This document shows positions 1-7,862 of a stretch of DNA of 9,970 nt, in pieces. Location of the stretch: positions 1 to 9,970 of the forward strand of contig CAMBGL010000036.1 of NCBI GenBank assembly GCA_945866155.1. Reading direction: 5' to 3'. The notes under the pieces are model-generated. The model saw only the letters and a list, made by a program, of their open reading frames with translations, had not been told where the DNA came from and ran no database searches. Made by a program: the position numbers and the translations under genes. The DNA is from Bifidobacterium breve. Lineage in GTDB: Bacteria; Actinomycetota; Actinomycetes; Nanopelagicales; Nanopelagicaceae. Position 1 is the stretch's first letter, and each line of letters starts with the position of its first letter.

Positions 1-685
1 CAATATTGAAAGCACCCCAACCGATACCAATAAAGATTCCTTCTAACATCAAAAGTTGGATTGCTCGGTTCTTTATGAGAGCACCTTGTCCTTTATCCTT
101 CTCTTCAGGAATCCATGCATTTGATACTGGATGAATTGCTAAAGCGCCACCGCCAAGAGCCATTGAGAAGGCTGCAACAATAAGGGCAAACTCTGGACGC
201 GATGAGAGAGAAAGTGTTGTCGCAAGGATTGGGCCAAGTACGACAGCTGAATTCATACTGACTGTATCGACTGCGTATGCAGTACGAAGTGAACTTCTTG
301 GAACAATATCTACCCATAAAGGTCTTACTGAAATATTTATTGGGGGAGCAGTCATTCCTAGAATGAATGTAGTAATCAAAATGAGATTTTGTGAATGCAT
401 TGTGTTGAGAGCAAGAATTAGCATTGCATAAGATGGAACAAATATACGAAGTGGCCAGCGCTGTCCCCATCGATCTAACATCGAACCACGGATGCCGGCA
501 GTGAGAGCGTTAGTAATTCCATTGAGTCCGATAGCAAGGCCTGCTATAGCGATTGAATTAGTCTCACGTTCGACTTTGAAAAAAATACAGAGCCCAATCA
601 TCCCGTAGGCAACGCGGGCAGGAAATGCGCTGATGATGAGTGATTTGACGAAGCGCGTGGCCAGTAATTCTCGATAACGCTTCAT
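1..685 (-). CDS. Major facilitator superfamily transporter, N-terminal part (runs off window edge)
   Basis: This is a multi-pass inner-membrane protein that probably exports or imports a small molecule by proton coupling; the substrate cannot be told. The minus-strand frame is open from the ATG at 685-683 to the window edge, giving 228 residues and no stop, about half the usual ~400 residues. Hydrophobic stretches suit helices at about residues 14-36, 46-64, 79-96, 100-119, 136-160 and 165-186, with a seventh starting near 209. Between helices 2 and 3 lies the MFS motif A region, GSMLDRWGQRWPLR at residues 67-80, with its conserved Asp, Arg and Gly. The charged stretch near residues 193-206 (EEKDKGQ) would be the cytoplasmic loop between the two six-helix halves. 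No strong Shine-Dalgarno sequence precedes the start. It is transcribed divergently from rpsA and need not be functionally linked to it. Family assignment is firm, the exact start fairly so. Confidence 0.88.
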   Translation of the reverse strand, partial: MKRYRELLATRFVKSLIISAFPARVAYGMIGLCIFFKVERETNSIAIAGLAIGLNGITNALTAGIRGSMLDRWGQRWPLRIFVPSYAMLILALNTMHSQNLILITTFILGMTAPPINISVRPLWVDIVPRSSLRTAYAVDTVSMNSAVVLGPILATTLSLSSRPEFALIVAAFSMALGGGALAIHPVSNAWIPEEKDKGQGALIKNRAIQLLMLEGIFIGIGWGAFNI

Positions 686-695
686 AATTCTAAGA

Positions 696-701
696 ATCCT
701 A
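696..701 (-). promoter_or_regulatory. Candidate -10 element for the MFS gene
   Basis: Read on the minus strand this is TAGGAT, a TANNNT hexamer ending 10 bases before the ATG. No convincing -35 lies 16-18 bases further upstream, and no good Shine-Dalgarno site sits between it and the start, so a very short or absent leader is possible. This is a weak, pattern-only call. Confidence 0.3.
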
Positions 702-739
702 TAGTCGATAGGTAGAAGTAGATAGATTCCCGCACGGAA

Positions 740-769
740 TTGACCCTACATATCACCCACCCGTATTCT
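740..769 (+). promoter_or_regulatory. Predicted housekeeping-sigma promoter of rpsA
   Basis: A -35 element TTGACC (740-745) is followed after 18 bases by a -10 element TATTCT (764-769), both close to the vegetative sigma-70-type consensus. Transcription would begin near 776-778, giving a leader of about 55 bases before the TTG start at 831. Strength and position suit a highly expressed ribosomal protein gene. It is read from sequence only; the start site is inferred. Confidence 0.55.
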
Positions 770-780
770 TTGCCTCCAAT

Positions 781-798
781 CCAAATCGACCGATTTGG
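781..798. repeat. 18-bp inverted repeat at the predicted 5' end of the rpsA transcript
   Basis: The arms CCAAATCG (781-788) and CGATTTGG (791-798) are perfect reverse complements around a 2-base centre (AC). In RNA the outer seven pairs could form a stem with a four-base loop GACC. It starts only a few bases after the predicted transcription start, so it could be a 5'-terminal stem-loop that stabilises the message, a site for translational control of rpsA, or a DNA operator overlapping the initially transcribed region. The symmetry is seen directly; its role is unknown. Confidence 0.6.
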
Positions 799-822
799 TA
801 CCTACTACTCATCTATCCCTAC

Positions 823-826
823 GGAG
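823..826 (+). promoter_or_regulatory. Ribosome binding site deciding the rpsA TTG start
   Basis: GGAG lies four bases upstream of the TTG at 831-833. The spacing is slightly short, but it is the only Shine-Dalgarno-like motif in the leader, and the start it selects gives an N-terminus matching actinobacterial S1 proteins. Confidence 0.55.
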
Positions 827-830
827 CATT

Positions 831-2186
831 TTGACAACCTCACCAGTAATTGCAGTAAATGACATTGGATCAGCCGCCGACTTTATGGCCGCAATCGAAG
901 GAACAATCAGAAATTTCAATGATGGAGATCTCGTCTCAGGAACAGTCGTTCAAGTTGGTCGCGACGAAGTACTAGTCGATATCGGATACAAAACAGAAGG
1001 CGTAATTCCTTCTCGCGAATTATCAATTCGCCATGATGCAGATCCAAATGAAATTGTAAAAGTTGGAGAGCTCATCGAAGCTCTCGTATTGCAGAAAGAA
1101 GATAAAGAAGGTCGCTTGATTCTTTCCAAGAAGCGCGCACAGTACGAACGCGCATGGGGAGATATCGAAGGAAAGAAAGAGCGCGACGAAGTTGTTATCG
1201 GAACAGTTATTGAAGTTGTAAAGGGCGGTCTCATTGTTGATATCGGTCTTCGTGGCTTCTTGCCAGCATCACTTGTCGAAATGCGTCGAGTACGCGATCT
1301 AACGCCATACATTGGCAAGCAGGTTGAAGCTCGAATTATCGAACTAGATAAGAACCGCAATAACGTTGTTCTGTCACGTCGTGCATTCCTCGAGCAGACA
1401 CAATCCGAATCACGCACAACATTTTTGAACCAACTCCAAAAGGGTCAAGTACGTTCAGGCGTTGTATCTTCCATCGTCAACTTTGGTGCTTTCGTAGACC
1501 TTGGTGGAGTAGATGGTCTTGTTCACGTTTCAGAACTCTCATGGAAGCATATTGATCACCCAGGTGAAGTTGTTGAAGTTGGCGATGAAGTAACTGTTGA
1601 AGTTCTCGAAGTTGATTTCGAGCGTGAGCGTGTTTCACTCTCACTCAAGGCAACACAAGAAGATCCATGGCAAGCATTTGCTCGCACACACACAATCAAT
1701 CAGGTTGTGCCTGGTGTTGTAACAAAGCTTGTTCCATTCGGTGCATTTATTCGTGTTCACGAAGGCATCGAAGGACTCGTACACATCTCTGAATTGGCAG
1801 AACGCCATGTAGAAATTCCTGAGCAGGTTGTTCAGGTAGACGATGAGCTCTTCGTAAAGATTATTGATATCGATCTAGAGCGCCGTCGTATCTCTCTTTC
1901 ATTGAAGCAAGCAAATGAAGGTCATGAAGTTGAAGTGGAAGCATTTGATCCAACTCAATATGGAATGGCTGCTCGCTACGATGCAGAAGGAAACTTCATC
2001 TACCCAGAAGGTTTCGAAGTTGAGACCCAAGAGTGGAAGCCAGGATACGAAGCACAACGCGAAGAGTGGGAGCGTCAATATGCTCAAGCTCAAGAGCGCT
2101 TCATGGCTCACAAGAAGCAAAAGGCTGAAGCAAAGGCTGCAGATGCAGCAGCAGGTCCTGTCGAGGAAGTTGTTGCAGCAGAATAA
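831..2186 (+). CDS. rpsA: 30S ribosomal protein S1
   Basis: S1 binds mRNA on the small ribosomal subunit and assists translation initiation. The 451-residue protein has four S1 (OB-fold) domains at about residues 34-102, 119-186, 204-274 and 291-360, the number usual in Actinobacteria; E. coli S1 has six. Domains 3 and 4 keep the classic RNA-binding pattern (NFGAFVDL and PFGAFIRV, then GLVHVSEL and GLVHISEL). The remaining tail (about 361-451) is charged and Tyr/Trp-rich, including AEGNFIYPEGF, typical of the phylum, and ends in an Ala/Lys/Glu-rich segment. I chose TTG at 831 because it gives MTTSPVIAVNDIGS, which aligns with family N-termini and follows a GGAG. An upstream TTG at 795 would add 12 unconserved residues and lies inside the inverted repeat. 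A strong promoter precedes the gene and a long hairpin terminator follows. Identity is essentially certain. Confidence 0.97.
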   Translation: MTTSPVIAVNDIGSAADFMAAIEGTIRNFNDGDLVSGTVVQVGRDEVLVDIGYKTEGVIPSRELSIRHDADPNEIVKVGELIEALVLQKEDKEGRLILSKKRAQYERAWGDIEGKKERDEVVIGTVIEVVKGGLIVDIGLRGFLPASLVEMRRVRDLTPYIGKQVEARIIELDKNRNNVVLSRRAFLEQTQSESRTTFLNQLQKGQVRSGVVSSIVNFGAFVDLGGVDGLVHVSELSWKHIDHPGEVVEVGDEVTVEVLEVDFERERVSLSLKATQEDPWQAFARTHTINQVVPGVVTKLVPFGAFIRVHEGIEGLVHISELAERHVEIPEQVVQVDDELFVKIIDIDLERRRISLSLKQANEGHEVEVEAFDPTQYGMAARYDAEGNFIYPEGFEVETQEWKPGYEAQREEWERQYAQAQERFMAHKKQKAEAKAADAAAGPVEEVVAAE

Positions 2187-2197
2187 TTTATAACTCT

Positions 2198-2256
2198 AAA
2201 AAGGCGTTCAGTTGCGTCGGACTTACATAGTCTGATTGCCAACTGGACGCCTTTTT
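2198..2256 (+). terminator. Long hairpin, probable intrinsic terminator of rpsA
   Basis: Left arm AAAAAGGCGTTCAGTTG (2198-2214) pairs with right arm CAACTGGACGCCTTTTT (2240-2256) over 17 positions with a single G-U pair. A second stem inside, GTCGGAC (2216-2222) with GTCTGAT (2230-2236), closes on a seven-base loop. The T-run ends the structure, and because A and T runs are part of the stem it could act in both directions. It starts 12 bases after the rpsA stop. The stem is longer than most intrinsic terminators, so an additional role as a 3' stabiliser is possible. Confidence 0.85.
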
Positions 2257-2270
2257 GAGTTCTTGTGCAA

Positions 2271-2276
2271 TAAAGT
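2271..2276 (+). promoter_or_regulatory. Candidate -10 element of coaE, leaderless arrangement
   Basis: TAAAGT fits the TANNNT pattern and ends exactly six bases before the ATG at 2283, so transcription would start at or beside the start codon. There is no Shine-Dalgarno-like sequence between the rpsA terminator and coaE, and a promoter is needed here if the terminator works. No clear -35 is visible. Confidence 0.4.
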
Positions 2277-2282
2277 GTGGCT

Positions 2283-2876
2283 ATGTTAGTTGTTGGCCTC
2301 ACCGGTGGAATAGGAAGTGGTAAATCTCTTGCCGCTCAATTCTTCGCAGAACTTGGTGCACTAGTCATTGATGCTGACCAATTAGCGCGCGATGCAATCG
2401 AACGAGGTAGCGACGGCTTTGACGAGCTCATTGCAACTTTTGGAGATTCAATATTGAGTAACGGACTTGTGGATCGCCGGGCGTTGGGTGAACTCGTCTT
2501 TAGAGATGTAGATGCGAAAAAGAAGTTAGAGGCCATCATTCACCCGATTGTGCGCCGAGAATTTGAAGAGGCAGTTCAATCGCTAGAACAAGATCAGATT
2601 TTGATTTATGAAATCCCACTTCTTTTTGAAACAAAAGCAATGGAGCGATTTGATTACATTGTTACTGTCGAAGCAGATATGCAGTTGCGAAAAGAAAGAT
2701 TACTCAAAAAGGGACTGCGCAACTCTGAAGTCGAATCTCGCATTGCTGCGCAAGCTTCACGTGAAGAACGTGTGTCAATAGCGGACCAAGTATTTGAGAA
2801 TAACGGTAGCGAGGATGAGTTGCTTCGAAGCGTTGAAAACCTCTGGGAGCTACTTAAGATGCGCAGTAAGGGCTAG
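2283..2876 (+). CDS. coaE: Dephospho-CoA kinase
   Basis: This cytoplasmic enzyme carries out the last step of coenzyme A synthesis, using ATP to phosphorylate the ribose 3'-hydroxyl of dephospho-CoA. The P-loop GLTGGIGSGKS spans residues 5-15 and is followed by the family motif DADQLARD (30-37), IHPIVRREF and EIPLLFE (110-116), the last contributing to the lid and substrate site. At 197 residues it is the standard single-domain form; the C-terminal UPF0157-like extension of mycobacterial CoaE is absent. I prefer ATG at 2283 because MLVVGLTGG fits family starts and a -10-like hexamer lies six bases upstream. An in-frame GTG at 2277 would add two residues. It sits between the rpsA terminator and uvrB, an order conserved in actinobacteria such as Mycobacterium tuberculosis, and probably heads the repair gene unit. 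Confidence 0.96.
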   Translation: MLVVGLTGGIGSGKSLAAQFFAELGALVIDADQLARDAIERGSDGFDELIATFGDSILSNGLVDRRALGELVFRDVDAKKKLEAIIHPIVRREFEEAVQSLEQDQILIYEIPLLFETKAMERFDYIVTVEADMQLRKERLLKKGLRNSEVESRIAAQASREERVSIADQVFENNGSEDELLRSVENLWELLKMRSKG

Positions 2877-2882
2877 CCCAAG

Positions 2883-2888
2883 TAGAGT
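2883..2888 (+). promoter_or_regulatory. Candidate -10 element of uvrB, leaderless arrangement
   Basis: TAGAGT fits TANNNT and ends six bases before the uvrB ATG, the same geometry as at coaE. No good Shine-Dalgarno site and no recognisable -35 or SOS box was found here. If active, it would give uvrB a leaderless transcript of its own in addition to read-through from coaE. Confidence 0.35.
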
Positions 2889-2894
2889 TCAACA

Positions 2895-4973
2895 ATGCGC
2901 CCGGTAACTGACCTTCAACGTCGAGTCGAGCCCTTTCAAGTAATTAGTGATTATGTTCCCGCAGGAGATCAACCGGCAGCTATCGAAGAGATTGTTCGTC
3001 GAATCGGTGCAGGTGAGCAAGATGTAGTTCTTCTTGGTGCCACAGGTACTGGAAAGTCAGCAACTACTGCTTGGCTCATTGAGCGCCTTCAACGCCCCAC
3101 ACTTGTACTGGCACCAAATAAAACCCTTGCAGCTCAATTAGCGAATGAATTTCGAGAGTTGATGCCCAATAACGCTGTCGAATATTTTGTTTCTTACTAC
3201 GACTATTACCAACCAGAGGCATATGTTCCACAGACAGATACCTTTATCGAGAAAGATTCCAGTGTCAACGATGAAGTTGAACGTTTGCGTCACTCAGCGA
3301 CTAACTCCCTATTGACCCGACGCGATGTCATCGTTGTCGCGACAGTGTCCTGCATTTATGGATTGGGTACTCCACAGGAGTATGTAGATCGTATGGTCAA
3401 ACTTCGAGTCGGCGATGAGATAGAGCGCAATGTCCTACTGCGACGTTTCGTTGATATTCAATATAAGCGAAACGATATGGCTTTTGAGCGAGGAACATTT
3501 CGAGTTCGAGGCGACACGATTGAGATTATTCCTATGTATGAAGAACTTGCACTGCGCATTGAAATGTTTGGTGATGAAATCGAAAAGATTACAACCTTGC
3601 ATCCCTTGACTGGTGAAATTATCCGCGATGAGACTGAAATGTATATATTCCCAGCAACTCACTATGCCGCTGGTCCTGAGACCATTGAGCGAGCCATTGG
3701 TGAGATTGAGACAGAACTTGCCTCTCAATTAGAAATATTTGAAAAGCAGGGCAAGCTACTAGAAGCCCAACGACTCCGAATGCGTACAACATTTGATATT
3801 GAAATGATGCAACAACTTGGTTTCTGTAGCGGAATTGAAAACTATTCACGCCAACTAGATGGTCGCCCAGCCGGTAGTGCGCCTAACTGTTTGCTTGACT
3901 ATTTCCCAGAAGATTTTCTTGTCGTTATAGATGAGAGTCACGTAACGGTTCCACAAATTGGTGCAATGTTTGAGGGAGATGCTTCGCGTAAGCGAACACT
4001 GGTAGAACACGGTTTCCGTCTACCCAGTGCTATGGATAATCGCCCACTTCGCTGGCCAGAGTTCTTAGAACGTGTTGGACAAAAGGTTTACTTATCAGCA
4101 ACTCCTGGTCCCTATGAATTAGGTAAGGTCGAAAATGATGTTGTTGAGCAAGTAATTCGTCCAACGGGCCTTGTAGATCCTCAGATCATTATCAAACCAA
4201 TCAAGGGGCAAATTGATGACTTGCTAGTAGAAATCAATATTCGCGCTGCCAAAAATGAAAGAGTTCTAGTAACAACTCTTACGAAGAAGATGTCAGAAGA
4301 TTTGACTGAGTATCTCCAAGAAAAGGGAGTTCGTGTGCGTTATCTGCACTCCGAGGTAGATACATTGCGTCGAGTAGAGCTACTCAGGGAATTACGCATG
4401 GGTGAATACGATGTTTTGATTGGTATTAATTTATTACGTGAGGGACTCGATCTTCCTGAAGTTTCACTTGTTTCAATTCTTGATGCTGACAAAGAGGGAT
4501 TCCTCCGTTCGGCTACTTCATTGATTCAAACTATTGGCCGCGCTGCTCGAAATGTTTCTGGTGAAGTTCATATGTATGCCGACAACATGACGAAGTCGAT
4601 GGTCAAGGCAATAGATGAAACAAATCGTAGGCGTGCAAAACAAGTTGCCTATAACGTGGAACGAGGAGTTGATCCGCAACCGTTACGTAAGAAGATTGCC
4701 GATATAACAGACCTCATCAATCGCGAATCAGACGATAGCGATGATCTCCTTTCTACAAATAAGAAGAATCAGAAGAGCATTCCAGCAATTGGAATCTATT
4801 CAAAAAACCTTGGCTCCTTGCCGCGCCAAGAACTACTTGCGCTGATAGGGTCGCTCACTGATCAGATGCGCAGTGCTGCCGGGGACCTTCATTTTGAACT
4901 TGCAGCGCGATTGCGCGATGAGATCAAGGAACTAAAGCGCGAACTTCGTGCCATGGATGAGGCGGGGATTTAG
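2895..4973 (+). CDS. uvrB: Excinuclease ABC subunit B (UvrB)
   Basis: UvrB is the damage-verifying helicase-like ATPase of nucleotide excision repair: UvrA loads it at a lesion and it then recruits UvrC. The 692-residue protein has Walker A GATGTGKS at residues 48-55, the strand-clamping beta-hairpin region rich in Tyr (YYDYYQPEAY, about 101-110, and following residues to about 135), the DESH Walker B at 346-349, and helicase motif VI QTIGRAAR at 545-552. The C-terminal UVR motif, including ELAARLRDEIKELK, lies at about 646-686 and contacts UvrC and UvrA. Length and all key motifs are normal, so the protein should be active. ATG at 2895 gives the typical actinobacterial start MRPVTDLQRR. The gene begins 18 bases after coaE and its stop is one base before uvrA, implying coupled translation. 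Identity is certain. Confidence 0.98.
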   Translation: MRPVTDLQRRVEPFQVISDYVPAGDQPAAIEEIVRRIGAGEQDVVLLGATGTGKSATTAWLIERLQRPTLVLAPNKTLAAQLANEFRELMPNNAVEYFVSYYDYYQPEAYVPQTDTFIEKDSSVNDEVERLRHSATNSLLTRRDVIVVATVSCIYGLGTPQEYVDRMVKLRVGDEIERNVLLRRFVDIQYKRNDMAFERGTFRVRGDTIEIIPMYEELALRIEMFGDEIEKITTLHPLTGEIIRDETEMYIFPATHYAAGPETIERAIGEIETELASQLEIFEKQGKLLEAQRLRMRTTFDIEMMQQLGFCSGIENYSRQLDGRPAGSAPNCLLDYFPEDFLVVIDESHVTVPQIGAMFEGDASRKRTLVEHGFRLPSAMDNRPLRWPEFLERVGQKVYLSATPGPYELGKVENDVVEQVIRPTGLVDPQIIIKPIKGQIDDLLVEINIRAAKNERVLVTTLTKKMSEDLTEYLQEKGVRVRYLHSEVDTLRRVELLRELRMGEYDVLIGINLLREGLDLPEVSLVSILDADKEGFLRSATSLIQTIGRAARNVSGEVHMYADNMTKSMVKAIDETNRRRAKQVAYNVERGVDPQPLRKKIADITDLINRESDDSDDLLSTNKKNQKSIPAIGIYSKNLGSLPRQELLALIGSLTDQMRSAAGDLHFELAARLRDEIKELKRELRAMDEAGI
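4964..4968 (+). promoter_or_regulatory. Ribosome binding site deciding the uvrA GTG start
   Basis: GGGGA, inside the last codons of uvrB, lies six bases before the GTG at 4975-4977. It supports that start over the upstream ATG at 4948, which would overlap uvrB and add nine residues not expected in UvrA. Confidence 0.55.
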
Positions 4974-4974
4974 A

Positions 4975-7860
4975 GTGAGTATCGACAAGCTAGTTGTACG
5001 TGGTGCTCGCGAACACAATCTCAAGAATGTCTCTATCGAATTGCCAAGAAATTCGCTCGTTGTCTTCACTGGTTTATCTGGATCTGGAAAATCAAGTCTT
5101 GCTTTCGACACAATCTTTGCTGAAGGTCAACGCCGCTATGTTGAATCTCTATCAGCCTACGCGCGTCAATTCCTTGGACAGATGGATAAACCAGATGTTG
5201 ATTTTATTGAAGGGCTATCTCCAGCAGTCTCCATTGATCAAAAATCTACAAATAGAAATCCTCGCTCAACTGTAGGAACTATCACTGAAGTTTATGATTA
5301 CCTGCGCCTTCTCTTTGCTCGCGCTGGTAAGCCACATTGCCCATCGTGCGGCAAGGCAGTCTCGAGACAGAGCCCGCAACAAATTGTTGACCAGATTCTC
5401 ACAATGCCTGCGACTACGAAGTTTCAAGTATTGGCACCAGTTGTCCGTTCGCGCAAGGGCGAATTCCTAGATCTCTTTGCTGAACTTATTACACAGGGAT
5501 ATGCCAGAGCGCGCATTGATGGCGAAGTTGTTGCCCTCTCTGAAGCTCCAAAGTTGAAGAAGCAAGAGAAACATACAATTGAAGTTGTTGTGGATCGCCT
5601 CAGCGCTAAGCCAGATTCTAAATCTCGCCTTACTGATTCAATCGAGACCGCACTGCGTCTTGCATCAGGAATTGTTATTTTGGACTTCGTTGACGCAAAA
5701 GGTGCCGAAAAAGAGCGCACATTTAGTGAGCATCTTGCATGTCATGATTGCAATCTTTCTTTCGAGGAGTTAGAGCCCCGTTCATTCTCATTCAACTCAC
5801 CATTTGGTGCATGTCCTGAATGTTCTGGCATCGGAACGAAATTAGAAGTTGATGAAGATCTGATTATTCCCGATGACTCTATTTCGATAAATGATGGAGC
5901 AATTGCTCCATGGTCTGGTGGCCAATCTGCAGAATATTTCCTACGCCTCATTGAAGCGCTTTCAGAGGATGTGAAATTCTCACTCGATACACCGTGGAAG
6001 AGGCTGTCACAGAAGGCCAAAGATGCGCTCATCAATGGGTATGACTTTGAAGTACATGTGAAGTATAAGAATCGCTACGGTCGCGTTCGAAATTATTCAA
6101 CAGGCTTTGAAGGCGTCGTGCCATTCATTCACCGCAGACACGGGGAGACTGATAGCGATTACAGTCGTGATAAGTACGAAGCGTATATGCGCCAGATTCC
6201 TTGTTCAGTATGTAGTGGTGCTCGCTTGAAGCCAGAGGTACTCGCAGTAACAATCGGCGATAAGAATATTTCGGAAATCTGCGAACTTTCAATTGGAGAA
6301 TGTGCGACGTTTCTGCAAGAAGTTGATCTAAATAAGCGAGAAGCGCAGATTGCAGAGCGCGTTCTCAAAGAGGTACATGCGCGTTTAGGATTTTTGTTAG
6401 ATGTTGGCCTTGATTACTTATCTCTTGCACGCCCAGCTGCAACCCTCTCTGGTGGTGAAGCACAACGCATTCGCCTTGCAACACAAATTGGTAGTGGGCT
6501 CGTTGGTGTTCTCTACGTTCTAGATGAGCCAAGTATTGGATTACATCAACGCGATAATCGCAGACTTATCGACACCCTCACACGTTTGCGTAATCTTGGA
6601 AATACTCTCATCGTTGTTGAACACGATGAAGAAACAATTCGAGCCGCTGATTGGATTGTAGATATTGGTCCTGGAGCAGGAGAACACGGTGGGGAAGTAG
6701 TTGTATCTGGTGATTATCAGATGCTTATTGATTCACCAACATCGATCACAGGTGCGTATCTCTCCGGTCGTAAATCAATTGCGATACCTGCGAAACGTCG
6801 TCCTTGCGATCCAAAGAGAAAACTTGTCATCAAGGGAGCGAAAGAGAATAACCTTCAGGATTTAGAGGTTGAAGTCCCACTTGGAGTATTCGTATCGGTC
6901 ACAGGTGTGAGCGGTTCCGGAAAATCAACTCTCGTCAACGATATTTTATATACAACCCTTGCAAATAAACTCAATGGTGCGCGATTAGTACCAGGTCGCC
7001 ACAGAACTATCTCTGGCATAGATTTATTGGACAAAGTTGTTCACGTTGATCAATCACCGATTGGTCGCACACCGCGCTCGAACCCAGCAACGTATACCGG
7101 AGTCTTCGACAAGATTCGCGCACTATTTGCTGAGACAACTGAGGCGAAGGTACGTGGTTATCAGCAAGGACGCTTCTCATTCAACGTCAAAGGTGGACGC
7201 TGTGAGAATTGTTCAGGCGATGGAACTATCACAATTGAGATGAACTTTTTGCCAGATGTTTATGTGCCCTGCGAAATCTGCCATGGTGCTCGCTATAATC
7301 GTGAAACTTTGGAAGTTCATTACAAGGGCAAGACAATTGCTCAAGTTCTCGATATGCCTATCGAAGAGGCATATAACTTCTTTGAATCAGTGACGACAAT
7401 TTCGCGCTTCCTCAAAACGCTCTCAGATGTTGGTTTGGGATATGTTCGACTTGGTCAATCTGCTCCAACTCTTTCGGGTGGTGAAGCGCAACGCGTAAAA
7501 CTTGCAACTGAATTACAACGTCGCTCAACTGGCAGGACAATTTATGTTCTCGATGAACCAACGACAGGGCTTCACTTTGAAGATGTGAGCAAGCTACTTG
7601 GAGTACTCAATCGTTTAGTAGATTCTGGAAACACTGTTGTTGTAATTGAGCATAATCTTGATGTCATCAAATCTTCTGACTGGGTCATTGACATGGGACC
7701 TGAAGGTGGATTTAGAGGTGGACTCGTTGTTGCAGAGGGAACGCCTGAAGATGTTGCCTTGAATAAGAAGAGCTACACGGGTCAGTATTTGGCCGAGATT
7801 CTTGAATCAAATAGAGCTAAACCAAGCACGAAAAAAGCTACGGCCAAGAAGAAGCCTTAG
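4975..7860 (+). CDS. uvrA: Excinuclease ABC subunit A (UvrA)
   Basis: UvrA is the dimeric ABC-type ATPase that recognises distorted DNA and delivers UvrB to it. The 961-residue protein has two ATP-binding halves. The first has Walker A GLSGSGKSS (33-41) and signature LSGGEAQR (491-498) followed by VLDEPSIGLHQRD. The second has GVSGSGKST (644-652), LSGGEAQR (833-840) and VLDEPTTGLHFED. Zinc module 1 is C256-x2-C259-x20-C280-x2-C283 and zinc module 2, needed for damage recognition, is C743-x2-C746-x19-C766-x2-C769. An extra CPSC pair sits at 122-125. The tail ends in a short Lys-rich stretch. GTG at 4975 is one base past the uvrB stop, follows a GGGGA, and gives VSIDKLVVRGAREHNLKN, matching family starts. 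No residue essential to the family is missing. It is translationally coupled to uvrB and followed after two bases by uvrC. Confidence 0.98.
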   Translation: MSIDKLVVRGAREHNLKNVSIELPRNSLVVFTGLSGSGKSSLAFDTIFAEGQRRYVESLSAYARQFLGQMDKPDVDFIEGLSPAVSIDQKSTNRNPRSTVGTITEVYDYLRLLFARAGKPHCPSCGKAVSRQSPQQIVDQILTMPATTKFQVLAPVVRSRKGEFLDLFAELITQGYARARIDGEVVALSEAPKLKKQEKHTIEVVVDRLSAKPDSKSRLTDSIETALRLASGIVILDFVDAKGAEKERTFSEHLACHDCNLSFEELEPRSFSFNSPFGACPECSGIGTKLEVDEDLIIPDDSISINDGAIAPWSGGQSAEYFLRLIEALSEDVKFSLDTPWKRLSQKAKDALINGYDFEVHVKYKNRYGRVRNYSTGFEGVVPFIHRRHGETDSDYSRDKYEAYMRQIPCSVCSGARLKPEVLAVTIGDKNISEICELSIGECATFLQEVDLNKREAQIAERVLKEVHARLGFLLDVGLDYLSLARPAATLSGGEAQRIRLATQIGSGLVGVLYVLDEPSIGLHQRDNRRLIDTLTRLRNLGNTLIVVEHDEETIRAADWIVDIGPGAGEHGGEVVVSGDYQMLIDSPTSITGAYLSGRKSIAIPAKRRPCDPKRKLVIKGAKENNLQDLEVEVPLGVFVSVTGVSGSGKSTLVNDILYTTLANKLNGARLVPGRHRTISGIDLLDKVVHVDQSPIGRTPRSNPATYTGVFDKIRALFAETTEAKVRGYQQGRFSFNVKGGRCENCSGDGTITIEMNFLPDVYVPCEICHGARYNRETLEVHYKGKTIAQVLDMPIEEAYNFFESVTTISRFLKTLSDVGLGYVRLGQSAPTLSGGEAQRVKLATELQRRSTGRTIYVLDEPTTGLHFEDVSKLLGVLNRLVDSGNTVVVIEHNLDVIKSSDWVIDMGPEGGFRGGLVVAEGTPEDVALNKKSYTGQYLAEILESNRAKPSTKKATAKKKP

Positions 7861-7862
7861 CC

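Noticed and set aside
105..470. Minus-strand open frame of 121 codons overlapping the MFS gene
   Set aside because: It lies in another frame of the same strand as the MFS transporter, which continues to the window edge and carries recognisable motif A; the translation of this frame resembles no protein family.
950..1417. 155-codon open frame antisense to rpsA
   Set aside because: It is a Ser/Arg/Thr-rich shadow of rpsA codon usage with no start context or family resemblance.
1561..1620. Repetitive GTTGAAGTT-like bases in rpsA
   Set aside because: They encode the Val/Glu-rich end of S1 domain 3 (EVVEVGDEVTVEVLEV) and are explained by protein composition and codon preference.
2840..2895. Possible SOS box ahead of uvrB
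   Set aside because: I looked for the Gram-positive/actinobacterial LexA pattern (GAAC, four bases, GTTC) upstream of uvrB and uvrA and found no acceptable match.
4948..4974. Upstream ATG that would lengthen UvrA by nine residues
   Set aside because: It would overlap the end of uvrB and encode MPWMRRGFR, unlike UvrA N-termini; the GTG at 4975 has a well-spaced ribosome binding site.
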